64,000 nucleotides of DNA from Ascidia mentula (lineage: Eukaryota; Chordata; Ascidiacea; Phlebobranchia; Ascidiidae), in NCBI GenBank assembly GCA_947561715.1, contig OX387201.1, positions 20,040,001 to 20,104,000 of the forward strand, given 5' to 3'. Of the stretch, positions 33,507 through 45,449 are shown in pieces (position 1 is the stretch's first letter; each line of letters starts with the position of its first letter). The position numbers and the translations under genes are program-made. The notes beneath the pieces were generated by a model. It saw only the letters and a program-made list of their open reading frames with translations. It made no database searches and had not been told where the DNA came from.

Positions 33507-36500
33507 TCCGACCACACTTGAAAAGCCCGTGAGGTAACTACGTAGCAACCAGGATAACGTTGCCATGTAATTTTCTGGTGATTGTTTGTTGGTCGTCTCC
33601 ATGGCGCCAGTTTTCCTGTGTAAAGTTTAACTCGGATTTCCAGTAACTGATTGTCTTCTGTTAAATGACATAATACTCTTTGCTTTATGTGTTAACTATG
33701 TGTACTTGCATACTGAAAGTGTATTTGTTAATGCGTGTGACTAAATCTTTGACTAACTTTGTATCAATGTAGTTTTAATGAAGTAATAAAGATGTATTTA
33801 GTGTAATTCTCTGCATCGGGTTTTCAATTAAAGTCATGCTAGGGAAGAACATAGGAAATCACGTGCGACTTTATGTCAAATGTACTGAACAAATAGGATT
33901 TCCCAATTAAATTCTACTCAAGTTATATTAGATTTATGTATCGCAAAATTGGAGAACAAGTTAGAAAAAAAATGCAGCGGTTGAAGAATGCAATTCATCA
34001 TAACGCAATTAAAAATGTGGGTAAATTCAATATTATCAAATGTACATAAAACTAATATCAACAGAACAAAAATCCATGTTTAATATTTACATCCCAGTAA
34101 TAAATGCTTAACTGATCGGAACCGGGGGCACCCTGGGGTTGTGGATTATTGATTTAAGCGTGTGAGAAGTCACAAGGTTTGTGTTAAAAAAACTTCAAAT
34201 TTCAACATTCTGCCCCAGGCTTTAATGCAGATTCTTACGTCATTTTGTCTGACTCGCGCCTTGAAATTTCTTTGCTGCATTCGGGCCACTTTGAAACGTA
34301 AATTCCAATGCGAAAAACATGTGGCCTTGTAATTATCATGCTTTTTGTCTTTGGTTTAAATTAATGCCGGATAATTGTCCATGCTTTAACGGTTTGATAT
34401 TTCGACAATTTCTACGAAGGAATGTGAACCGTTAAGTTATCATTATATACCTTAGTTGTTCAGCCACAATTTACACTTCCGTCAGGATGTTTATATTACT
34501 TGTGGTACAATCTATCCGCGGTGGAGTTAACATGGACGTGAGCCACAAGCAAAACGTTGCGCGTCATCTTCTCCACTGTGGTGAATGCAGATATCATAGA
34601 AAATTTAATACATGAGTTACATCTCTGTGATGTTTGGTCCCGAAATAAAAGTGAGAACATGCATACGATGAGCAAACTCTCCTTAGTTTGTGATCAACGT
34701 TGTAATTATCTATATATAGCGTCCTGAAACCCGGTAGTAATAAACATTGCTGGGCTTTGCACGCACATTCAATCACCTTTCCGTGTTTACTGCGTGTCTG
34801 TGATTGCAGTGTTATGATGTCATGCAGTACCTGGTACAAGATTAATCTGAGGTTGTTTGATGGGAGACGAGATTAGATGATGAAGTAAGCGCTTGGTGCT
34901 GCGTGTCGCGATTGCTAAAAGTAGCGTTTGCCACAAAAACTTGAAATTGACAATTTGCCAACGCTTCCTTGAAAACACCTATTTATAATAGTCGGGATGG
35001 TTGAACCCAGAATAATAGTTGAATGTGTCTGATATTCTGAATGCAAACGAAGAACAGGAAACAATGCAAACGAATGTCGTTTTGCGAACACTTTTCAACC
35101 ACCTGTCTGTAAAAAATAAGTAACTTTAATAATGACAAATTGATTGCAAAAATAACCTTGATATAAAGAGTCCAGTTTAATCTTACCCTCCTGGTATTAT
35201 ATGCTTAACTGATCGAAACCAGACCGCACCCAGGGGTTTAAATAACATTGAGTTAAGTGTGTGAGAAGTCGAGATTTTGTTTTAATAAAGTCGCCTGAAA
35301 CGTTCGATCGGAGCAAAATATTGTAAACAAAATAAAATCAGAACCGAAATGTGAAACTTTCTGCCCCCAGGCTTCCGTGCACATATTGTTACGTCATTTT
35401 TCTGACACACGACGGCAATTTTGGTCTTTCTGCATTCGGGCAACTTTGAAACGTAAATTCCAATGTAAATCGTTGGTGACGTTGAAAAATATTAAAGCCA
35501 GAGAATCGTTCCAGCCTCAAAGACTTGACATTTACTATAAAATATTATCATCTGTCAAGTCGTCATATAAGGTATTGACCTGAATGTGGAGTTGTTCTCT
35601 CATTAAAATATTTACCTGTTTCTATTACTTTTGTTAGTTGTGCTGCAAGCGACGATTTAGAATAAAATTTCTCTTGCAAGTAAAACGTTTGCGCATCACC
35701 TCTGTTGCGATGTCTGCTCATATCATAGAAAGCATGAAACATTAAATATTCTGTGCATGGATGCGCGTTGAAATCACCTCATGTTTATTCACATATTCAT
35801 GATGTCATGCAGTACCTGGTACAAGATTAGTGTTAGGCGGTGCGTGTCGCGATTGCTAAAAGTAGCAACAACTTCACCTCATGTGGTTGGGAAGTTACCT
35901 GCTGCGTGTTTAGTGGTAATGCAATTTTTCTATAAAGCCGGGGGTCTTGCAGCTGTTTGTCCGCATTCAGTTGCCTGGGACAGGAAGGTGTCGAGGGACA
36001 GGTAAAGAAAAGTGTTAAGAAATAATACGAGATCTAACTAACTTGGATGCAAATTACTTGGGTCGTATTACAAGAAATTGTCGATTAACATTGGTAGCTC
36101 ACATTGTAATCCTTGTCCTCAGTTTCGCCACATTTAACGTTTCTCTGTGAAGTAAGTACGTATCCTCGACAACACAAAGCGTGTACGTCTAAAGAACAAC
36201 AGGTTACCTTACAATAAAGATAATGCAAGCCAGGGAAAATAAATGACTGCAGGAATCAGCCTGTGCAGGTCGCGGTGATCGGTGGACTCCTTTTGGAGGC
36301 TCAGGAATATAATAGAGATAATGCAAGTTCAAAATTGTTTGGTCGAATACAAAACAAAGACGTGAGCAGAAGAATGTGATAAAAATAATGTAGTGTTGAT
36401 ATTAGTCACAAGAGTAAGTTTTGTAGCTGTTTCAAAACATGTTTGTACGCATGTAGTTCGATGGGACGGTTAATCAAACGTTTCTTCTCAAAAAAGGTCA

Positions 36501-36690
36501 TGCTTTATCATTGAATCCATATTTTCACATGATTGTTTATATCGTTGTCATAGCAATGAAAGCGTGGGAGTGGCGCACCTAGTGGCATTAATTGCTAGTT
36601 GATTGTTACGATGTTTTACAATCGGTTTCCATTCTTTGTAACTTCATGTGTAGAATTTATTGCAACAAGTTGATTTTTAAGATTCTCCCT
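33507..36690. repeat. Tandem duplication unit B running into full-length family R
   Basis: Unit B repeats unit A from 33507 to about 35815 and then continues into the remaining part of R, matching 600-1680 of the window start. From CTCTGCATC at about 33815 to about 36690, this is the most complete R copy (about 2.9 kb). It ends next to the first exon of the CUB/ZP gene. Confidence 0.88.
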
Positions 36691-36699
36691 TCATTTGAA

Positions 36700-39600
36700 A
36701 TGGAATTTATTTTCTTCTTATGTTTGTTCCTGCAAGTTGCTGCAGGTATTTATATAAAGACATTATGTTAAAATCGTTATATGTTATTCACGAATATATT
36801 ACACGTCGTACTTGTGTAGGTGGAGGTTCGTCCACTTGCCGACCATCAGCTTATGGTAGACACAAAACAGCTTTCTACATCTCACCATCTTGTTCAAGTT
36901 ATGGGCAAGTTTTATCAACTGGAAATGATGGGGGAATTGCTGCTATACATTTGCACTACAGAACACTCGGCAACAACATTTGTTCGGTGAAAATACTCGC
37001 TCTGTAGTTCAACCCAACTAACCTTAACTTTGAGTTGTGGGAGATCTTGTGCTTATGTGAACCAAACTTATCACATTAAGTTGATAAATATTCCTGTTCG
37101 CTACTGAAAGATATAAAAATAGTCAGCGTGACGAGAAACACTTTTGTTATTTTTGCGGATCGAATATTCCGCTTTAACATTTGTGACATTTTTCAATTTA
37201 CTAAAAGATTTATCCAGGAATCCGTGGTTTTAATATTTTCTGACATTGATGTCAAAACGACCTGAAAGCCAACCATGGAACCAACTCATTCATGCGGAAC
37301 AACTTACGTCACATACTTTCGAAAAAAACTTAAATAATTCTTTATTGTAAATTCACTTTTAATTAATATTTGTCAACAACATGTCAACCTCCAACTAATG
37401 AGGTAATCTGAAAACCTATTCCAAAACAACTACTTCAAGACGAGCCAATCGTTTGATAGTCAACAAAACGAACGTAAACCAAACCACGCGTGTAATACAT
37501 TGAGAAACAAAATGACATTTTTGTCAGAGAGATATAATACTGGTACAGGGAAATCCCCATTTTCTTGCTAATTTATAATATATTATATTATGTTATAATT
37601 TTAATGTAGGTTTACGAAGGAAGCAACACAAACGGTGCCTTGTTAGGAACGTTTACTGGTGATGGAAGCACAACAGGAATTGTGAAATCAGATACCGGTT
37701 CCATGTATTTCAGTTGTCCCACGTTGCGAGGCATTTCTTCTTCTTCCTATCCCTACTTTGCATTCATAAAAGGTAAGAAACCAAAACAAACCAAACAATC
37801 TAAGAAACAAGCAGGAAATGTATTTGAATATCACAAATCGATTAAACTTAAGATGCCACCGCATTCATTAATTATTAAATGTTTAACATCGGTTTTGTCG
37901 ACGAATATTAAACACCGTTAAACAGTCACGCTTCAATGAACCTTTACATTTTTAAAATAGTAAAAATTTCCCTAGTGAAGAAGATATTTGTATTTTTTCT
38001 GAATTTCGGAAAGAATCGTTTTGTGAATCACTGAAAGACTTCAACAATTTTTGGAATTTAAAAAAGCTTTGTCCTGATAAAGTTCGATTGCATAACGACC
38101 GAAATGTCGACCAAGCAAATAATTATTTGCCATAAGAACTTATGAGGTTTTGCAACTATATGCCTAAGATTTAAACGTTTAAAAACAATTGAACCCTTTA
38201 AGATTTAAACGCTTTATATTTAAACGCTTTATATTTTTTTTGTGAAAACTAAAGTTCGAATTAGTTTGATGCGAAAATAATTCTAAAACTGGTAAAAAAA
38301 ATCCCTTTGAAGAAAGTTCGATTGAAACTTAAACTCTGTAAATACGCGTTATGAGACTTCGATGGATTCAGATAATGTCAAGATTACAATAAATCTAACG
38401 TCCTTGACATACAGTGGACACAAAAACTTTTGAAAAACAATTAGTTTTGTAACCGAGCTGGTGGAAAAACATCTGCGAAACAAATATCCACACAAAACGT
38501 AAAATGTTGCAAAATGAAAAATATTTGGTTAAATTGGAATCCAAGCTGAACTCCATTGAAACCACTTTCATCTAAAGTCCGGGCTAAATTCAAAAACTCC
38601 TGACCATTAGCATTCCAGGCATCCTGTCTGAACCTTTTTGCTGAGCTGTAATAACTCTCCTGTCTGAACGTGTAGAGTGGATTAAGCTACACTTATGCAG
38701 CTGCTCACAACGCGTCAGACTAGCTTCACATATGTGAAGGTGACCACCACCGTATAGCGCAGCACAAACATGTATATTTTTTTACTACACCTGGAATCGA
38801 ACCCAGGATATCCAAAGCACCACGATCAGATTTTAACATACTTTCGTATTTGTGAATACAATTTTTAACGAAGGTAACAACAATTGTTTGATTCAGTTTC
38901 CAATACGTCACCAACTTATTTGCCAGCATTAGTCTTTTTCCGTCGAATATTAAAGATTTGGTCAAACACTGAAACAATAAAAACGTTTGATGCAACAAAC
39001 AATTAAAGTAAAAATATACAGTATTTAATACAGTGGTTTCCAGCAGGAATTGCCGCGGTACAATCGATTCCAAGTTTATACGATGCTGTGCAGTGATATT
39101 ATCACAAAAATTGTCAACTTATAGTCGTGTTTCGGTCGAAAAAAGTGGACTTGCTCTGATTCGGCCAACTTTCAGTTTAATTTAATTTCTACAAACTCAT
39201 GCAAGTACTTGAATTATGAAATGTTGTTTAGTTAACGAACAATCTTGTGATTCGGAATTGAACGTGGACGATCTTCCAACAACTCTTGTTCTTCCAACTT
39301 CGAGCAATGGAAACTTGTTACGATACATAGCTTGTAATTATACTGTGACAAGCCCAGTGCGATGTAATTTCACAATATCTGCTTCAGCTTCTTCTCGGTT
39401 CGGTAATAATGCTGAAGGCTATGGGGACGGTCTGTACGTAAGTTACAAAGCTTTTGTTGCTGTCTCAATATAGGAACGACTTTTTTAAAATTAAACAAAC
39501 TAAGTTCATTTGATCTACTGTACCTTGTTGTTGGATAGATTTTATCGGATGATCCTTCACATCCTGGGGTAATTGTTGGCGGGGATCAAATAATAAACCT

Positions 39601-42600
39601 TCAAGCCCGAAGAATTAATATTCAAATATTCGTATATCACTCTGACACTCCACCTCCTTCAATCAACATCAGCTCAGGTTTGTATTATATCAAGTTCGAC
39701 AATAATGTGTGGCAGAAGTAATGAAGTGGGTTGAACAAGTTGAGCAACCGATCATATAAAGAGACTTAAACACAAACCGATTACATAATTTAAAAATGCG
39801 GACACTGTGTAGTGCACAATGCTTAGTGTGTGTGGATGACGTAGTTATTATGTGTCTGACTCGTGAAAGTTTAAAACCAAATATTTTCCACATAAGTTCT
39901 CAAGGGGACAGTTATGTGTCACCGTAAACACTTCCACTAAATAGCTTTGCCTCCGATATTACGCACTTCTTGTGTTTGCAAGATTTTGCTTGACATTTCG
40001 ATGCAAAGCTAACTCTGTGATGGTCAGCTGCTTTCATTTTTAAAACTTCAAGTAATTAATGTAAACATAATAGTCAGAAAGAATATCTGAGAAAATAATT
40101 ACGTGAATCTATTGCGACGAAATAAGGTTTGTTGACCCAGGAATAATTTTGATCTAAAATCAGCGCAGTTTAAAACAGGAAAGGTGAAACTAGAATATTA
40201 TTTTATCTTCAGATTGCCAGATGTATAATGAAATGGAATGCAACACAAATTCTATCAAGTTAAAGTAAGACTTAAAATTGCTAGAAATTGCTAGAGAATT
40301 AAATAGTTTTTTCATGAAGTTGTTGCTTTGAATTTATCCAAACTAAACCAAAACAATACAAATAAAAGATATAAAATATAAAAATATTATTCATATTGTA
40401 GACATTTATAGACTTGTTAACTTCCATCATCACTCAATCTGTTAAATTAGAACGACAACTTTTAACTTTGTATTGGTTATAAGTTTTGTTGCTTCAATGA
40501 CATTTATAGACTTGTTAACTTCCATTATCACTTAATCTGTTAAATTAGAACGACAACTTTTAACTTTGTATTGGTTATAAGTTTTGTTGCTTCAATGAAA
40601 TTTATTTTGATAAAACTTCAGTTAATCTAAAAAAATAATCCAGTTATAATAAGTTATCACAATCTCATTGAGATGTCGGTCATCCGAACTTTTCTAACTG
40701 ATTATAAATCTAAACGAAATCTTACACGTCTATTATTTGCTTCTATTATTTTTCATAGTTCAAAAAATTAGCGACACATTTTACAACATCAATTTCACCA
40801 ATCTTACAGTTATTTAAACAACTTTTGTTCCAGTGTCAGTTCCCATGGGTTAAGTAGATTGGAAGCAAGCGGAAAAGATATTTTGTATATTTCGAATCGT
40901 ACAATGACAAGTCTTGATTCTCTCCCTGGAAGTTGTAAAGTTGCAGCGAAAAATCCTGTTTTCCAGTTTGAACTGGATGCGTGTCCTTCAACTCTGGAGG
41001 TAATTATGTTTAGTGAAGAAATATTGTCCGATGTACGTCTGAATTTATTGAATCTGACTGAAACTAATCTGGTCCGATATGCACTTAACAATAATATGGT
41101 TATTACATACAAATGTGTCGCCTCATTTAGAGCGACCAAGGGGTACGAGTGCGTATCGGGCATCGCACCCAACGGGGCTGACTGAGTCTCGATGGCAACT
41201 CGGCCTCGTAGGCAACTTGCCTTCTCTATCTCAAGGATACTGTTGGAGTTAAATAACTCCTTTACGCAATCCACCAAGCTTCAAACCAGTCCAAAGTTGT
41301 TTATAAATCCGTTTATTGTCGATTATCCAGTAAAGTAATACAGCACATGGCGCTTCAGAACATAGGCAGTACTAAACCATAACCAACAGCCTAGACCCTA
41401 ACACGGCAACAGTTGAAACACATTGATTTTCAGGCGCATAGTCTCTCTGCTTATGTAGTCAGCGATTGCCAACGTGTTGATACCGTATGGAATTGTTACT
41501 CAACTTGAAGTATGCTTACCGATTTAATCGATCAAAGTCTGTTACTTATATAGCTTGATTACCTGTGCCCTAGATAGGTTGTTTTATGTTAAGGTGGACT
41601 TTGTTGTCCGAAAAGTAGTTATGTTTATTTTGGCTTTATTTATAATTTATGATATCTATGTGGCTTTATGGCCTAAATGACGTGGTTCATGACACAACTG
41701 TAATGTCCCTACCTAAAAAGGCTAGCATTTCTTCACCAGCTACCGGCTCAACAAGTTTTTCCTGCTAAATTGTTCGATTAGGTCGTGGCCTAAACCGGGA
41801 ATTAGCTCATTTCTTCGATGCCGCTTTGTTTGAGATTACAACTTGGTCATGCGTTGAACGCGTGATTTCAATGAGTTTGGTTTTAACTTCTGCCTATAAA
41901 TTAGTCATGATTTTTTAGCCTTTTTTCTTTGTAAACATGTGTTGTGCAGCGACACCACTGACGCAACCTGAATCAATAGATAAGTCTCATGTAAGAGGTG
42001 ACTTCCATTATCTTCACTAACTTTGCACGTTAATGACGTCGTCGTCGTTAGAGTCGTTGACCTATTTTCAAAGCGGTAATATTTGACTTCAGTCACAACT
42101 TACATGACGCCACTAACGTTGTGAATAGTTTTTGTGTAATTTGTGAGTGCACGTATAATGAGTTGCGATTTTCTTGATATTTTCTCTGAATTACTTTCGT
42201 AGAAAACTTAAATCAACCTAAGGTTTGTAAACTTAGCAATTAGGCATATTTATCTGAACTGAGATAAAGTCATAAACCTTCAAAAAACATGTAACAATTT
42301 TTATTATCGACCAACTGATAAGAGCATGGTCTTCATTATTAATTATTCAAACAAAAATATACTTAACATGTTTTTGAAAGAAATCCCAAAGCAACGTCAG
42401 CATCATGTACCAAGTTCGCAATTACAAATTTACTACTCAAGTTGTGAGACGGACAACTTACAATCCACTCTGGGAAATATCGTGCTTTATTCCGGGAATG
42501 TTAAACAGAGATATCAAAACTGCTTCTGGAGCAATATCAACTAAACTGTACGCATTGTAATATATTTACTTTTTTAGTTTGGTGAAATTCATGTTTTTGT

Positions 42601-44957
42601 TGAAACTTAACAGGAAAGAAAGTTATCTGACTTCACATCGTAGTGTCGGGAGTATTACGATCAGATTTCAGTTGTTTAGTGACGAGCAAATGACAAATCC
42701 ACTCAGATCAAATTCAATCGTCCAAGTTCCAAACTTCGTTTACGCTAAGGTTGATTCGGCCAGTGGAAGTGGAAAGTTTCACACATCTCTAAGGGTATGT
42801 TTGTTCAATGATAATTTGAAACAAATATGTCTCAGTATTCTGTGCATTATTAAGGCTCTGCTGGTCATAAGTTAAGTCGTAGAAGTGTGGCCTGAAATAC
42901 ACATATATGCGTTCACACACGGTAAAAATTTTATGCTAAATAAATAAATTCATCAATGAATTTCTCGAAGTAGAGTTTGTGAATAAATTAACTTTTAATA
43001 CGAAAACTTCGTTGACCATTCTACTCCTTTATTACTAAACTTACGTCACAAGTTGGCTGACCCTAAAGGCGCTTGCCGTTATTGGAACTGACAAGACGTT
43101 GTTTATTTATGTATGGTTTCTATTATATATGTTAGGAATTTTTTTTTACATAATTTGTGATAGGATTCCATGTTTAGCCAATGTTTTAATGAAACTCTGT
43201 TTGTCAGTTAAAATCGTGCTGGGTCAGCAACATGGATTCTGATGAAGGAGGTTTGAAATATGAACTCATCACACAAAGGTAAAAATGTCGCTGAAACAAA
43301 ACCTTCCAAATACATTCCTGTCAATTATGTTCAAGTGAAAGTGATTTAAGAATGTCAGAAAACATAAGCATGAAACTTCACATATTTCCAACCTTACACA
43401 CTATTTCTCATTTAAATTCAGTGTTTGTTTAACTTCTATTTCTTGCCACAATATTAACACAGGTCTATAGAAATTTGTTTTATTCTTGCTTAAAATGTTT
43501 GAAGGCATCTTATTAGAGATTTGTTCGAGTTAAAATATACAAAGTTTACAGATAAAATCATATAATCGCAGTTGCAAAGTCGTCCACGAGTTGGAGTCTG
43601 AAGATTCAATTGTAATTTTGAGAAACTACCAAAGCACTTTCGTATCCTTTAAGTTTCGCTCATTCGTGTGGAACAACGTGTCTGTGAACGAACAATCCTT
43701 GTACGCTCACTGTTACGTGCAATTATGCGACAATGCCAACCACAATTGTCAACAACCGGTGAGGTTTTATACACAGTAACATATTGGTTGTTTTGCACAA
43801 ATACAAAACTAATTTTACGATACATTTTCGAACTAGTAATTATGGAAATACATAGCAATATAAGATAATACTTTTACATATGTGTTTCACAGGATTGCTC
43901 ACAAAGACGTGAACGGCGATCAGTGGATGCGGATATAGAAGAAATTTTAACGGTTGGACCATTCTACGTTTCAGCTCCGGATTTGTGTGGAAAGGTGAGG
44001 TGGCACAAAGTTTAGATACCTCGGTATATTGTGTGATAAAAATATGCATCAGGCCAAACTGCGCGACGAATGCAAGCCAAGTTTATAGCATGTAGGTAAG
44101 TGGTACAAGGAGATATGTGTAAACAGGGTAATCTACTTGGAAACAAAATTTTGCAGGCTGTTTTCCGATGACGTAATAGATTAACATGCAATCGCAACTA
44201 AATTTAAAATTAATGTTGAATTTGTAACAAAAACGTAGTCTGCCAGTCTTGCAATATTGCATGATACAAAAGCAGAATAAACTTGGTTCGATCTTTCGAA
44301 TGCAATTTCATAATTGTTCGCACACCAAATATAGATTTTGTTTAAGAGGTCAATTCTTCGCAAATGAATTTTTCCCCGTTAATTGAGCAACTACAAAATT
44401 TATGCATATTGTAGGAAAATGGTGGATGTTCAGATTTCTGTAACGATGAACTTGGAGTTGTCCAATGTTCTTGTTTTAAAGGCCGCTATCTCGGGAATGA
44501 CGAAAAAACTTGTATTGGTGAGAATACAGTTTAGATAAATATTATAATTTATTATACCTCGTTCTTCATACAGAGATATGTTGGATTCTGGTGATATATC
44601 AATTCTAGTTATTATCTGATAAGTTATTATCTAGTTATTATCATTCATATTCTTACCAAGCAATTTGCGACAATGATTAATATTTTTCTTATGTTTTAAT
44701 ATATTTGTGCGAGTTAATATTCACCATACTTATCTAACTTTACCCATGGTATGTGCATGTGTGCAGATGTGGAAGAAGCATTGAAATCTGAAGGTTTGCA
44801 ACACATAAAAGGTGTTTACATATCAGTTGGATTCATCGTTCTCCTGCTTGTTATGGTGCTGGGGTTGGTTGCTTGGTTTATAAGAGGAAGATTCAACGAG
44901 AGAACTGATCGTAGATCGTTGCAGTCGAAGACATACATGTACATCCCTGCTAAATAA
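36700..44957 (+). CDS. CUB-CUB-ZP-EGF type I membrane protein
   Basis: Exons: 36700-36745, 36820-36986, 37610-37772, 39232-39437, 39539-39677, 40213-40264, 40834-40999, 42323 to about 42540, 42578-42794, 43208-43278, 43572-43758, 43893-43994, 44415-44517 and 44767-44957. A signal peptide (MEFIFFLCLFLQVAA) precedes two CUB-like domains (VYEGSNTNGALLGTFTGD...TGSMYF; the second from CDSELNV), then a ZP domain with both halves (DCQMYNEMEC..., RFQLFSDE..., SCWVSN...YELI). A furin-type RRERRS follows, then a Cys-rich EGF-like module (NGGCSDFCND...CSCFKG), a hydrophobic helix (VGFIVLLLVMVLGLVAWF) and a short tail. ZP modules polymerise after cleavage at such a site, as in egg coats, uromodulin and CUZD1-type CUB-ZP proteins. 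All joins keep phase except exon 8 to 9. ATTAAA lies at 44987. Egg coat, gut or epidermal roles are guesses. Confidence 0.85.
40401..40596. repeat. 98-bp tandem duplicate in an intron
   Basis: Two copies of a 98-base unit beginning GACATTTATAGACTTG stand head to tail at 40401 and 40499, with only a few differences. They lie in intron 6 of the CUB/ZP gene. Confidence 0.95.
41120..41890. repeat. Dispersed repeat, inverted partner of 15.5-16.4 kb
   Basis: This intronic block of the CUB/ZP gene matches 15500-16390 in reverse complement, including the GGCCTCGTAGGCAACTTGCC string. Being intronic and antisense to its partner, it is an insertion in the gene. Confidence 0.75.
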
Positions 44958-45449
44958 CTGATCGTTTGCTGCCAAGTTGTATTTGTATTAAACACGTGCA
45001 TGAATACTTGACTAACTGAGTTTGTGTAACACGTTGTAAATACAAGTCATCATATCTATGTACAATTTTGATTTATGTCGTCACACAGAATATGGGAATC
45101 TAAGATAATGGCACACATGAGATCTGTACTTCATTGTTCATGTTGCGATGTAATCTTGTCAATAGATTTGTCGTATTTGAAGTTTATTAGGTTACGAAAC
45201 AACAACCTTAGTTGATGGTTTGATGCTTATGAGTATCCTATTGAGAAAAATGGTAATGAAACGGTAAAATGACCACAAATCAAATCGATTGTATGTCACG
45301 CGAAAAGTGAACAATATCCACCAGAAATAAGAAATATTCAGATTGCATGTGACGTTAGGTGGACACACGGCAGTGCTGGCCAAAGCAAAACGCAATATAT
45401 GACAAGAAAACGGCAAGCCGAAGCCCAGTTTGCGCTACGAAGTATTTTT

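Noticed and set aside
38785-38812. tRNA on the minus strand suggested by CCTGGGTTCGATTCCAGG
   Set aside because: The T arm folds, but no A-box half lies at the right distance; probably a SINE remnant.
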